A stretch of 64,000 nucleotides of DNA from Rattus norvegicus (GCF_036323735.1 NC_086021.1:163695976-163759975), one strand, 5' to 3'; positions 50,385-61,084 are shown, counted from the stretch's first letter. Numbers and translations are program-made. Notes: generated from the sequence alone by a model not told the origin.

Positions 50385-50660
50385 GCTTTTTATTTTGACT
50401 TCTCAATAGTCACATGCAGAGGTCTGGTTCACTTCAGCTGCTTCACTGTTCATCCTGGGGGTGGAGACCGCTGCTTCTCTGCCTTCTCCTTGTCTGTGAC
50501 AACCAGGCTGTAATGGTACCTGCTACAGCAAACCTCCAACTTCACATTATCCTTGTTCTTCTTGATCTCGACAGATTTGGTGTCCTTCCCCTGGGCTGAA
50601 AGCAGAATGTCCTTGATTTCTTCAGTTTTCCAAGGCATGGTGCGCTTTCTCTGGTGTCAG
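50385..50660 (-). pseudogene. Rpl38-ps: Processed pseudogene of ribosomal protein L38 (eL38)
   Basis: The minus strand starts at ATG 50636-50638 and reads as a diverged RPL38, the 70-residue large-subunit protein. Matching segments include EEIKDILLSAQ, KSVEIKKNKDNVK, CSRYHYSLVVTDKEKAEK and PPPG. A TGA at 50450-50452 truncates it after 62 residues; the natural C-terminus (TVKQLK and a stop at 50429-50431) follows in frame, with one codon deleted upstream. An AATAAA (reverse strand, 50389-50394) lies about 35 bp past the stop, as in a retroposed mRNA; no poly(A) or duplication is visible any more. There are no introns. It has many missense changes, so it is old and non-functional. Confidence 0.95.
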
Positions 50661-51611
50661 CACAGGGGTGAGAACCAGAGAGAACGGAAAAAGCACATTG
50701 TGAACTTTAGAGTCGCAGAAGTGTATAACACCTCAACTGTGAGCCTTGGTGTTCAAAGTACTATTTAATTGGCATGTATGTGGGAGAAATAGCAGACGGA
50801 TCAAGAAATAAGACTTTTTTTTAAAAAAACAGTTTTGTTAGTGTTAGACTGTATCTTAAGTACAGAAATCTCTTGGTTTTGGTGTGTGTGTGTGTTTGTG
50901 TGCACATTTGTGTGACATGTTTAAAATTACATACAGCCTTGGATCTAGTTTATACAGTCCAGAATTTCTTAAGTTTTCTTGCCTCTGTTTTCTCCAGAAA
51001 CCTCTTTTCTCCAAAGAAGTTTGCAAGCTTCATTCCTGTATGATGGTTGAGACAGTTGACATCCGTGGAGGAGATCCTCTGAGATTTTTGTCCTACATGC
51101 TGTTTTATCAGCGAGACTAATAGGGGTCCGGCCAAAATAGCTTCCAAGCCCAGTCACAAGGGACTGCATTCCTCATAGAGATGGAGGAGGCAGAACCACA
51201 AGTTCACACGGGTTCTCCATGCTGCCCAAGTCCTGAGGAGGGGATGCCGGTGGCTGTGCACAGGGTAACAGGGTGGGAAAACGGAGTTTGGGGAAATTAC
51301 CTCTTTCACAATAGCACTATCCAGCCTGTTCTTTGTCTGGGGAAACACACGACTCCATCCCTCGATCTTGCTTACTTGAGAAACGGCCTGGGGAAAGGAT
51401 AGTCACAGCCTGACATTCTTGGTTCATCCAGCAAGAACAAGGAGGGAAGCCCACCATCCATGCTCCGTCACAGCACAAGTCCCACAACGAGGGTCAGCTT
51501 CGGGGGCCTGTGAGCTCCCAGACGTGAAACTTCACCATTCTCTTCTCTACTCTGAACACAACTGGGGCATTGCTGGGTCCGTCTTGACTTCATTTTAATG
51601 CTAATAGCAAA
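50661..51611. other. No recognised feature
   Basis: Unassigned sequence with a short TG run at 50882-50902. No exon or repeat recognised. Confidence 0.4.
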
Positions 51612-51822
51612 AGCCGAGGTCTGGAGATAGTGGTTAAAAGTGCTGGCTGCTCTTCCAGGGGATCCGAATTTGATTCTCATCGTAAAAGTTGTAACTCAAG
51701 TTCCAAGGGATCTGAATGTCCTTCTCTGGGCTCTGCAGTCACCAAGCATGCAAGTCTTGCACAGACACACAGGCAGCCAAAACACCCATATCTATAGAAC
51801 GAAGATTAAATTTTAAAAAGGT
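51612..51822 (+). repeat. B3 SINE
   Basis: GAGGTCTGGAGATAGTGGTTAAAAGTGCTGGCTGCTC..ACTCAAGTTCCAAGGGATC. Confidence 0.85.
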
Positions 51823-51861
51823 GAGCAAATGGTTCACTTCGATACTTTAACATTACATATT

Positions 51862-51996
51862 TATTCCGAGACAGGATCTCACTCTGTGGCCCAGGCTGCC
51901 CTGGAGTTCACTATATAGTCCAGTTGTTCCATGGTGATCAATCTGTCTCACCTTCTTGAATTCTAGGATTTTAGGCATGAGACACCATGTCTAGCT
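51862..51996 (-). repeat. B1 SINE, diverged
   Basis: CCGAGACAGGATCTCACTCTGTGGCCC..CCTTCTTGAATTCTAGG; minus orientation. Confidence 0.75.
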
Positions 51997-52142
51997 CCAG
52001 TGATGTTAATATTTTTAGCAAAATAACCCACACTTTTCTGGGCCTTCCCAATTTTGCTGCTCAAAGGAAACCATATAGATGACTTGTGTCAATGAGTTTT
52101 TGCTAAAGTAATTTCACCGAACAATTGAAACAAACTCCCTCA

Positions 52143-52338
52143 GGTCTTGAGAGGTAGCGCAGCAATTAAGAGCATTGGCTGCCATTGCCAAGTTCCCAGG
52201 TTTCCATGGCAGCTAACACAGGTTTAAGGACATCCAACGCCCCCTTCTGGCCTTGTGAGAACTACACACATGTGGTGCATAGACAGACAAAACACCATAC
52301 ACTTTAAGAAAACAAAACAAAACAACAAAAAAACACAC
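52143..52338 (+). repeat. B2-superfamily SINE
   Basis: TCTTGAGAGGTAGCGCAGCAATTAAGAGC..CATGGCAGCTAACACAGG..CCCCCTTCTGGCC. Confidence 0.75.
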
Positions 52339-52460
52339 TCCCACTGGCATATGACAACATCTCTGTAGGGTTTTGGGTCTCCTGGTCATCAGGGTAGCTC
52401 TGCTTACTGTATCTCCCATTCTGTTCCCAGGTTAACTTGAGCTTATTTAAAACTGGAGTT

Positions 52461-52568
52461 GGGGCTGGGGATTTAGCTCAGTGGTAGAGCGCTTACCTAG
52501 GAAGCACGAGGCCCTGGGTTCAGTCCCCAGCTCCGAAAAAAAGAAAAAAAAGAACCAAAAAAAAAAAA
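52461..52568 (+). repeat. ID SINE
   Basis: Plus-orientation ID with long A-tail; 12-bp duplication aaaactggagtt at 52449-52460 and 52569-52580. Confidence 0.97.
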
Positions 52569-52783
52569 AAAACTGGAGTTGATGGAATTGCAAAAGAATG
52601 TGCCCGGCAGTGGCAGCATCTTTCAGATCCTTGTGTCCACATCTGGTGATATTCTAGCAGCCAAAGCAAGTCTCGTGGCCAAGCTCAGGGTCAAGACAAG
52701 GAAGTCATGTGCTACCTATGGAGGTGGAGGGTAGGGAGGCCATGTTCCAGGCATCAGCAGAATCCATCACCTGTCATTATCTT

Positions 52784-52885
52784 TCTTTTCTTTTCTTTTT
52801 CTTTTTTTTTTCGGAGCTGGGGACTGAACCCAGGGCCTTGCGGTTGCTAGGCAAGCGCTCTACCACTGAGCTAAATCCCCAACCC
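52784..52885 (-). repeat. ID SINE
   Basis: Minus-orientation ID; 16-bp duplication cacctgtcattatctt at 52768-52783 and 52886-52901. Confidence 0.98.
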
Positions 52886-52901
52886 CACCTGTCATTATCT
52901 T

Positions 52902-54139
52902 AAAATGGACCTCAAGCCTTCTTTGTAAATCTTCCCTATGTTCCCTTCTAAAGTACCATAATACAATTAACCCTCAAAATAATGGATATTCACAATAGTT
53001 TCCTCTCGAGTAGGGCTTTAGAAAAATTCACACTCATTTTTCTAATTAACCAACATCTCTTCCCAGTCATAAAGAAATTAGACATTGAAACATTGACTCA
53101 GAGTTTGGGGCCCTCCACTTCCTCCTCTGCCCTGTCTCTGAGAGGACTCGGCAGTAGCCCAGTGCTTTCGGTTCAGGCTTTTCATGCATACAGGATCCTC
53201 TGTGTGAGAGGAATTGTGCATTGTGCAATTCCTCATAAAGAATGGTATTGTTCTAGTTTTTATGGTTATAGAAGGTTATAAGACATAATAAATTCATTTA
53301 GAAATGACCAAAAAAGGAGGAAGAGTGTAAGGGTCAGAACAATACTTAAGACCCTTTTGGTTGAAGAGAACAGATTTAGGAAATGGGATTAACAGGGGAG
53401 TTATACAATATGGCAGCTGACCTGGGAATGCTGCCTTACATTAACACCTTACCTTAAAGATTTTTTCCTTTATCACTGGAGTGTGTGTGTTTGTGGTGGC
53501 GAATTATATGTATTCTTAGAAGGTCCAGAAAGGATTTTAAGTACTTGAAGACCACCTATTGGCAGCCATCATTAAGAAAGCAGCTTCCCTCTAGTCCCAG
53601 CCATACCAATGAACAGGTGACCATCTGTTGCCTCAGAAGCCTCCTGGAGGCTTCTCTCTCATTTTGGGGAATATATGTGTTGATCAAGGGTTCTTTGTTG
53701 GGATAAACCCAATTGCTATCAGTTTGAGCAAGATGAGGATTTATTGATCTATATGTGGCCTATATATTTATTGGCCTATATGAACAGGGCAGAGCAGATC
53801 CAAGGGATACGTGCATTCAGAAATCTGAACTCCTTGAGGCTCTTCTCTTCTCCACAGGGAGAGGATTATGCACAGCAGAGACTCCAGAGTTACAGCCTTT
53901 GGGCTCTAGTAATTTCTGGAGGAGAGAGAACACAGCACTTTAGTAAAGTTTTCACCTTGTGTAGAAAGGAGATGCCATTAACTGGCCTGGTTTGAATCCC
54001 TTGCTTATGGGTTGGACCAATCATTAGCAGAATACAGTTGAGGAACACTGAGAAAATCACAGGGAACCACAAGACCGTGTGCTTCTTATGAGAACAGAAC
54101 ATGAGGTGAATGGAAAACTGTTTTAGTTACTTTTCTTTT
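52902..54139. other. No recognised feature
   Basis: 1.2 kb without a family I recognise. Part may be an old LTR/ERV or LINE, but I have no landmark. Short open frames show no homology. Confidence 0.3.
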
Positions 54140-54290
54140 CTTTTTGGGTTTTGAGACTGGGTCTCTCTATGTAGTCCTGGATGTCCTAGAACTCACTATG
54201 TAGACCAGGCTGGCCTTTAACTCACAGAGGTTCACCTGCTTCTGCCTTGAGAGTTCTGGGATTGAAGACATTCGCTGCCACACCTGTGCC
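54140..54290 (-). repeat. B1 SINE
   Basis: GGGTTTTGAGACTGGGTCTCTCTATGTAGTCC..GTAGACCAGGCTGGCC; minus orientation. Confidence 0.92.
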
Positions 54291-54850
54291 TTACTTTTCT
54301 ATTGCTGTGATAAAACACCGCCATCAAGGGGGCTGGAGAGATGGCTCAGTGGTTAAGAGCACCCGACTACACTTCCAGAGGTCCTGAGTTCAATTCCCAG
54401 CAACCACATGGTGGCTCACAACCATCTGTAAAGAGATCTAATGCCGTCTTCTGGTGCGTCTGAAGACAGCTACAGTGTACTTATATATAATAAACGAATA
54501 AATCTTTAAAAAAAAAGAGCTCTTAAAAAAAAAAAACACCGCCATCAAGACGACTTATAGAAGAGTTAATTTGGACATCTACAGAGGAATAGGAGCAACC
54601 ACCATCACGGTGAGGAAATATTACCACAGGTGGCAGACATGGTGGCTGGAGCCACAGCTGGAAGCTCTTATCTCTAAAAATAACAGGAAGCAGAGCAAAC
54701 TCAAAATGGTACAAGCCTTTACGCTCTCACCACCCACTCCAGTGAAACATGTCCACCAGCAAGGCTTCCCCAATTGTAACCACCAAGTGGGGACCACTGA
54801 TTCAAATATGAGAGCTGGTGAGGCCACACTCATTCAAACCACACAAAGAC
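54291..54850 (-). repeat. Rodent interspersed repeat, split by a B2
   Basis: TTACTTTTCTATTGCTGTGATAAAACACC, then the B2, then GCCATCAAGACGACTTATAG..GTGGCAGACATGGTGGC..CACCAGCAAGGCTTCCCC; same family as 13495-13812. Confidence 0.65.
54329..54532 (+). repeat. B2 SINE
   Basis: Intact plus-orientation B2; perfect 17-bp duplication aaaacaccgccatcaag at 54312-54328 and 54533-54549. Confidence 0.98.
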
Positions 54851-55690
54851 GCTTGCCCAGTCTGCACCATCAGAGGCTGGTGTGTATATTGTTGGAGGAG
54901 TAGAGCTGTGATCTAGAAGTTCTACCTACACTGATGTGACGCTGCTATAAAGTAGTGCTATTTAAGGGGACAGCCCCATCTCATGCTGTCTTCAATGGCT
55001 CTTCAGATATGGTCCTTGTAGAGCTGTGGGTAGGATTTAACCTTAAATGTTGTCAGGATGGCTGGACTTGGATGGCAAACCAGGCAGCAGTTTCCTGGCT
55101 CTCTGAGGTAGTACTTTTGGAAACATGAGTACCCACTGACCTTGAACTCCTGGGAGAACGGATTCCTGGCCAGTTTCACAGTGTCTCTGTTTGTGACTTG
55201 GCAAATTCTGCCCTGGATATGAGGGTTGGGTCATGCCAGCCCTGAATACTAATTCTAGATCTATTTTCCTGGCTCTGCCACACCACTGATCAAATCTGAC
55301 TTCTGGATTCCTTTTCAAGGCTCCCAGTCATATCTCCACTCATTCCGAAGCCTTAAGGGGCAGTGTGGAACTTTCTTGCCCAAAGGTGTCAAGATTGTCA
55401 AGTAGCCATACTTGAGAAATCAAAGCAGGGGAATCACTTGAGCCAAGTTTTAGGCCAACTGGATAACATGGTGGAATGTTTTCCTCAAAAATTAATCAAC
55501 CAAAAGATTGGACCATAACCCACCCGTATATTTTAAAATAAGCAAAAAGCATTAACGTATACGTCTATCTTGTGCTTGGTAAATCCACGTTTGAAGTGGT
55601 TTGTTGAATGTTGACAATAACTGCCTTGGGTCTGTCACATTCTTACTGTCTATCAGCCCTCCGTAGAACATATAACAGATTTCATATTTT
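54851..55690. other. No clear feature
   Basis: Mostly unassigned. 55395-55500 has an old SINE-like layout (GGGGAATCACTTGAGCC..GGCCAACTGGATAACATGG). Confidence 0.35.
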
Positions 55691-55704
55691 AAAATAGTGG
55701 ATGG

Positions 55705-55893
55705 GGCTGGAGAGATGGCTCAGCGGTTAAGAGTTAAGACTACTCTTCCAGAGGTCCTGAGTTCAATTCCCAGCAACCACATGGTGGCTCACAACCATCT
55801 GTAAAGAGATCCAATGCCCTCTTCTGGTGCGTCTGAAGACAGCTACAGTGTACTCATATATAATAAATGAATAAATCTTTAAAAAAAACTGTT
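55705..55893 (+). repeat. B2 SINE
   Basis: Plus-orientation B2 with a local GTTAAGA duplication in its 5' part; flanking duplication aaaatagtggatgg at 55691-55704 and 55894-55907. Confidence 0.97.
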
Positions 55894-55961
55894 AAAATAG
55901 TGGATGGTGTCTAAGGGTTACTTCGGATGTATACCTTAGGACAAGAACTGAAGATAAATGC

Positions 55962-56100
55962 ATGGTATGGTAGTTTATGCTTATAGTCTCTGTACTTGGG
56001 AGGCTGAAGGGGGGAAGACTGCTTAAGATCAGGAGTTCAAAGCTTACCCAGGCAACACAGGGAGACCTGTCAAAAACAAATAAACAAAACAAAACAAAAC
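55962..56100 (+). repeat. Old B1-like SINE
   Basis: TATGGTAGTTTATGCTTATAGTC..CTTGGGAGGCTGAAGG..GATCAGGAGTTCAAAGC..AAACAA-rich tail. Confidence 0.6.
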
Positions 56101-56695
56101 AAAAGCAAAAAGCTCCAAACTGAAAACAAGTGTTTTATTTGCTGGGATGGATCTGAAGAAACCAGTTTAGTAAGGGAGTGGGACAGAAAGGAAAGTCTGC
56201 CAATAAATGGTTATTTTCCACCTAAGACAACCAGGTCCAGTTCTCTGGGGGGCCTCCAGGAGACAGTGAAAACATTATTCCACGCTCTGGGGAAAAGGAT
56301 ATGGAGGTCACTATCAATTTACCACCTGTCACTCGATGGTGGATATCTCTGTGGCATTTCATCTCCAGTCTGCTCTGGTTCCCTGAGTATATTCCAAGCT
56401 TGCTTTTATGGCCAGGAAAACCCCTCAACAGCGTCCTACCTGCAGTAATCATCTCTGAAGTGGTCAGTCCATGCCAAGTGAATTCCACTCCTCTAAACCA
56501 TGCATTATGGGCTCTTGCTACTCCACTGAACCAATGGGGAAGGGAGGGTGACTCACATTAGGAAGTCCATATATCATCCATTGTCTCTTGGGATAGCATA
56601 AGGAATTCACAAGGAGACTGGCTGACACCCAGACACCAACTTGAGTAGGGGCAGGGCTAGGGTACAAATAAAGACTCTTTGACTTAGACGTGATG
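56101..56695. other. Unassigned stretch with an AATAAA
   Basis: No family recognised. It ends with AAATAAAGACTCTTTG (signal at 56667-56672), which could be an LTR R region or a gene 3' end; neither is supported further. Confidence 0.3.
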
Positions 56696-56696
56696 G

Positions 56697-56880
56697 AGGG
56701 CTGGTGAGGTGGCTCAGTGGGTAAATGCATGCTGCTGAGCGTGACGGCCTGAGTTCTATTCCTGGGACCCTTGTGAGAGAGGGATTGAACTGACTCCAAC
56801 AGGTAGCTTTCTTTCTGATCTCCACATGCCTGGCATGAGCCATCAGAAGCATGTGTGCAAGCACACAGACAAACACATCT
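56697..56880 (+). repeat. B3-like SINE
   Basis: GGGCTGGTGAGGTGGCTCAGTGGG..TGATCTCCACATGCCTGGC. Confidence 0.75.
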
Positions 56881-56884
56881 ACTG

Positions 56885-57024
56885 GGCACAAGTCTTCAGT
56901 CTCATCGCACTCACTCGGGAGACAGAGTAGGCAGATCATTTCAAGTTTAAGGCCATCCTAGTCTGCATAGTGAGCATAGTGCAATACTCCAGAGCAATAC
57001 TACATAGCAAACCTCTGTTTCGAA

Positions 57025-57063
<39 letters not shown>

Positions 57064-57065
57064 AT
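56885..57065 (+). repeat. B1-like SINE with (AAAT)n tail
   Basis: TCACTCGGGAGACAGAGTAGG..AAGGCCATCCTAGTCTGC, then about ten AAAT units at 57024-57065. Confidence 0.75.
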
Positions 57066-57102
57066 GTAATTTTAAAATATTGTCAAAGGGCGATAAGGTG
57101 TT

Positions 57103-57365
57103 TGGAGAGATGACTTGGGGGTTAAGAATACTGGCTGCCAGGGTTGGGGATTTAGCTCAGTGATAGAGCGCTTGCCTAGCAAGTGCAAGGCCCTGGGTTC
57201 GGTCCCCAGCTCTGGAAAAAAAAAAAGAAAAAAAAAAAAAGAATACTGGCTGCTTTTCTGAAAGACCTGGACCCAACACCCACATGGTAGCTTATAACCA
57301 TTTGTAACTCCATCTAGTTCTGCCTTCTTGTGATCCCACTGGTGCCAGGCATGCATATGATACAC
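57103..57365 (+). repeat. B3 SINE, split by an ID
   Basis: GGAGAGATGACTTGGGGGTTAAGAATACTGGCTGC, then the ID, then TTTTCTGAAAGACC..ATTTGTAACTCC..GTGCCAGGCATGC. Confidence 0.85.
57139..57238 (+). repeat. ID SINE
   Basis: Plus-orientation ID; 15-bp duplication aagaatactggctgc at 57124-57138 and 57239-57253. Confidence 0.97.
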
Positions 57366-57488
57366 ATGCACACACCCATGGACACACACATACACACACA
57401 CACACATGCACACACCCATGGACACACACACATACACACATGCACACACCCATGGACACACACACATACACACACACACACACTCACA
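57364..57488. repeat. Minisatellite/CA array, about 37-bp unit
   Basis: Three copies of CATGCACACACCCATGGACACACACA.. with variable CA spacers, grown from the B3 tail. Confidence 0.93.
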
Positions 57489-57539
57489 CACTGTAGAATT
57501 TGAGGCTGGTTGTAAGTTGACAACTTCACCTCTCTGACA

Positions 57540-57670
57540 GACACTCAGCTTCCTCATCTAACTGGGAGTAATAACAACTTTTTCCTCATGGGCTGCTGTG
57601 AGGATTCGGCAGAGCAAGATGTGGGAAGCATTTAGAACTGTGTCAGCTCGGAGTAAATGGTTGTTGTTAG
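57540..57670 (+). repeat. MIR SINE
   Basis: CTCAGCTTCCTCATCTAACTGGGAGTAATAAC..GGCTGCTGTGAGGATTCGG..AGCATTTAGAACTGTGTC follows MIR. Confidence 0.8.
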
Positions 57671-57714
57671 GACAACCTATGTCATTGAGACTTTCAACCC
57701 ACCCTGGGGGAGCA

Positions 57715-57830
57715 GTCTGGCTTCCCTCAGTTTTAAACTGAGGGTAATAATCTGCATAGCATAGGTGGTTGTGATTATAAAAGTTAACGCTGGTAAAGCA
57801 GCACTAGGTAATGTTTACTGAACACTAGAA
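57715..57830 (+). repeat. MIR-like SINE, second copy
   Basis: TCCCTCAGTTTTAAACTGAGGGTAATAATC..GGTTGTGATTATAAAAG; weaker match. Confidence 0.5.
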
Positions 57831-58134
57831 TGAACTAGAAATTATGCTGTGTGAGTCAGAAATGTGCTTGACAGAAAGGAGCAAGATTCAAAACAGCAGC
57901 ACCACCACAGGACATTTATCACAGGTAACAAGAATTCTGGAGAATCTTAGCTCTATATTTCTTCTCCGTCAGGTTCAGCAAGTCAATTCTTGTTCTCAGG
58001 GTTTCAATATGGCTGCTGTGCCTCAGGGTATCAAATCTGTGTTCCAATTGAAACACGGAACAAGTGATCAGAGGGTGAAACGAAGGGAAGATGAGGGAGG
58101 GTGTCATGCAAAAGGTTAAGAATACCAGTTGAAG
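57831..58134. other. No recognised feature
   Basis: I see nothing assignable. Confidence 0.35.
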
Positions 58135-58233
58135 GGGTTGGGGATTTAGCTCAGTGGTAGAGCGCTTGCCTAGGAAGCGCAAGGCCCTGGGTTCGGTCCC
58201 CAGCTCCAAAAAAAAAAAAAAAAAAAAAAAAAA
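58135..58233 (+). repeat. ID SINE without clear duplication
   Basis: Plus-orientation ID with long A-tail, but left flank (CCAGTTGAAG) and right flank (GATTATGAG) do not match. It directly abuts an LTR-like element. Confidence 0.95.
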
Positions 58234-58244
58234 GATTATGAGAT

Positions 58245-58611
58245 TGTTGGACAAAAGCCTCTCCCAGGAAGATTCCGGGAACAATCACAGGATGTTTTAG
58301 CCTGAGCAAACACCAGATGTCCCTGAGCAGATTCCTGAGAAGGGCTTGACCTTTTCAAAGAAAGAATATGTCCCCGGAAGACTGTTGCCTCAGTGTCTAA
58401 GGAGAATATCTTGCAGTTTAATGATTTACCTTATGTCCTTGGGCACTTCCCAGTAAGCTTTAGTTCCTGCTTCAATTCCTGCTTCAGAGCTTTAAATGCT
58501 GTACATTCCTCTCAATAAACGAGACCTTGACAACAGAACCTTGCTTGGTCTCCTTCTTTTCTCCCCCCACCCCCAATCCTCAGGTAGCACCTCTTCGGGA
58601 CCCTGAATAAC
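58245..58611 (+). repeat. Solo-LTR-like element of an endogenous retrovirus
   Basis: It begins TGTTGG, has AATAAA at 58514-58519 followed by CGAGACCTTGAC, a CT-rich tract, and ends CCTCAGGTAGCACC..GGGACCCTGAATAAC, which is the U3-R-U5 layout of a rodent ERV LTR. No gag, pol or env sequence is next to it, so it looks like a solo LTR. Confidence 0.6.
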
Positions 58612-58619
58612 TGGACCTT

Positions 58620-58755
58620 GCTGGACTTGTCAGCACACATCTTTAATCCCAGGATTCTGGGAGGCAGGTCTCTGTGAATTCCAGACTACTCTGGTCTGGT
58701 CCACATGGTGAATTTCAGACTAGCCAATGAGATCCTGCTTCGAAATAAAACAAGC
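58620..58755 (+). repeat. B1 SINE
   Basis: GTCAGCACACATCTTTAATCCC..GTGAATTCCAGACTACTCTGG; moderately diverged. Confidence 0.8.
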
Positions 58756-59369
58756 ACTCAACCAAAACACTTTTCTGGTAACACCAAACAATTTCCACTT
58801 GTTTATCATCAGCTGGACTTTGTCTGTATGGCCAACCCCACCTGCTAGAGAGTCTAGGAAATGGAGCCAGATTTTAGCAAGGGAGACAAAATTGTTTGGA
58901 GGCAGTCAATGTATAGTATGTGTTGTCTTAATCCGACTAAAATTTACGTGATTAGGAACAGCATTTGTTATAGATGAGTGAGCTGAGATGGGAAAGAGAA
59001 GAACTAGCCCAGAGGCACACAGCTTACAGTAGAGTCGGGTATGTTTGGGTCAGGATCCTTCACCATTATATTAAGCTACAGAGTGTTAATTTGTTTCCAC
59101 TCCTACCTCTCTCTTCTATGACATTCTACCAGCTAGATGCATCATCTGAAGCTGGGGTCTGCATCCTTTTCCTACAGTCACAGGGATGGGAGAACTGGAG
59201 ATGAGAATCCAGAGAAAGAACAAAGACAGTCACACCCTGGAGTCTCTACTGGGCAGGCCTTATGCCCTGGTGAGGTTACACAGCGAGGCCCATTCTCGTG
59301 TGCCTAGGACAGGGTGGGCTGAGTGGATATCCTTTGATAAATGCTGGCACGACATTTTGAAATAATTGT
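58756..59369. other. No recognised feature
   Basis: I see nothing assignable. A MIR-like GATGAGTGAGCTGAGATGGG..CCCAGAGGCACACAGC phrase lies near 58973-59025. Confidence 0.35.
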
Positions 59370-59501
59370 GGTCAGCCAGTGGTGGCACATGCCTTAATCC
59401 CAGCACCTGGGGACAGAGGCAGGGGAATCTCAGAGTTCGAGGCTGGCTTGGTCTCATAGAGTGAGTTCCAGGAGAGCCAGGGCTACACAGAAAAGCCCAC
59501 T

Positions 59502-59532
<31 letters not shown>

Positions 59533-59535
59533 AAC
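59370..59535 (+). repeat. B1 SINE
   Basis: AGCCAGTGGTGGCACATGCC..TTCGAGGCTGGCTTGGTC..GGGCTACACAG and a 30-bp A-tail. Confidence 0.95.
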
Positions 59536-60030
59536 CAAAGACAAAACCCCAACAACACCAAAGAAGAAGAGGAGGAAGAGGAAGGGGAAGAAGAAGGCGA
59601 CTTTTGAAAATTCAGATGAATTAATAGTATTTTGATGTTTGGAAATTTCATGTTGTAAACTTAAGTTTCCAGTTTCTCTAGAGAAAAAAAAACTGAAAAA
59701 AAAAAAAGTTAACCAGGTCACATGGGACTCAGGTTCTTACTTGGTGACCCTTTGCTGGAGCTTTTCGGTGACTATGCCTCTTTAGGGATCATGTGGTCAC
59801 CATAATGGTACTCACCCCACCTATTTCCCTTGCTTGTGCCAACTGCTGGTCTGGAAGCTTTTTTGTTCCCCGGACAATTGGGAAGCCTGAGACTCTAACA
59901 GGAAAATGGCTTGAGTTGCTTCTGCTCATACAGCCACAGAACTTGTAACTGGAAACTAGGTCATGGTGACTCCCCCAGTGAGCTTCCCCAACACTAGCTG
60001 CTCCTGACGGTCTTCACCTGGGTGGAAGCC
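59536..60030. other. No recognised feature
   Basis: Contains only a GAA/GGA-rich run near 59563-59600. Confidence 0.35.
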
Positions 60031-60169
60031 CTCACCACTGAAGGAGCTGATCTAGAACCTAGGAATTTGGAAGCTCTGCTCCTGCTTGGCCATGGCTTCC
60101 TCACCTCTGAAGGAGCTGACCTAGAAGCCTAGGAATTTGGAAGCTCTGCTCCTGCTTGGCCATGGCTTC
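60031..60169. repeat. 70-bp tandem duplication
   Basis: Two units (60031-60099, 60100-60169) share TAGGAATTTGGAAGCTCTGC..GGCCATGGCTTC with four or five differences; a third unit starts (TTCACCTATGA) and ends at once. Confidence 0.95.
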
Positions 60170-60239
60170 TTCACCTATGAAGTGAGGAAGTGAACGCCAC
60201 CATTCTTTCAAGAGTAGGACCGTTTTGGATTTTTTTAAA

Positions 60240-60416
60240 AAAAAGATTTATTTATTTATCATATATGAGTACACTGAGCTGTCTTAGACACACCAGAAGA
60301 GAGCATCAGATCCGTTTACAGATGGTTGTGAGCCACCATGTGGTTGCTGGGAATTGAACTCAGGACCTCTGGAAGAGCAGTCAGTGCTCTTAACCACTGA
60401 GCCATCTCTCTAGCCC
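60240..60416 (-). repeat. B2 SINE
   Basis: Minus-orientation B2; short duplication ggattttttt at 60227-60236 and 60417-60426. Confidence 0.95.
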
Positions 60417-60469
60417 GGATTTTTTTTTTTTTTTGTTTTTGTTTTTTTAAACAAAACAACAACAAAAAA

Positions 60470-60646
60470 TTGTTCTCGAGTATGCATGTGCAGGTGACCA
60501 CGGAAGCCAAAGATGGTGTCAGGTCGCCTAAAATTGGAGTTACGGACAGCTGTGAGTGATTGTCATATGGGTGCCTAGTAATGAGCCTGGGTCCTTCTGC
60601 AAGAGCAGTCAGTGCTCTTAACCACTGAGCCATCTCTCCAGCCCCA
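60470..60646 (-). repeat. B2-superfamily (B3-like) SINE
   Basis: AGTATGCATGTGCAGGTGACC..AAAATTGGAGTTACGGACAGC..CACTGAGCCATCTCTCCAGCCCC. Confidence 0.9.
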
Positions 60647-61084
60647 AGTGAGAAGATTTTGAGAACCCAGGAGCTGTGCAATATGACAAACATGAGTGTC
60701 GTTAGGGTGGCTTATTGCTCTGCAACAAAGCATCCTTGCTGCAACTTTTGTGGATTAAAAAGCCGCCTGATTCCCTTGTGCATTTTCAGTCTGGGCTGGG
60801 CTCAGCTGGGTGGTTTTACAACTGACTTTACTGATGATCTCTTTATGGCTGCATTGGTTGAACCTTGGGCTCAGCAGGGAAGCTGCTATGAGTCTTCATG
60901 GGGTTTTAGACTCTTCTCTTTATGCGTTCTCTCCATATGATTCCTCCTACGTCAGGGCAGCTAGACTTTTTGGACAGTAGTCTTGGGTTCCAAGTTCCTG
61001 GAGTTCAAGCTTTGATGTGCAAATATTCGTTCTGCTTCCGGCTGCCTTGTGCTTGCTGAGGTCCCACAGGTCCATCCTCAAGAT
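60647..61084. other. No recognised feature
   Basis: I see nothing assignable. Confidence 0.35.

Noticed and set aside
1118..58284. Recurrent peptide families (VERLPRKRKALGSVPSSEKK and ELGTEPRALRFLGKRSTTELNPQP) in many open frames
   Set aside because: They are the two strands of ID SINEs translated in one frame each (1244, 2204, 4650, 24289, 24691, 29138, 31983, 52784, 58135 and others), not a protein family.
58245..58611. A complete endogenous retrovirus
   Set aside because: Only an LTR-like block is present; no gag, pol or env coding sequence, primer-binding site or second LTR was found nearby.
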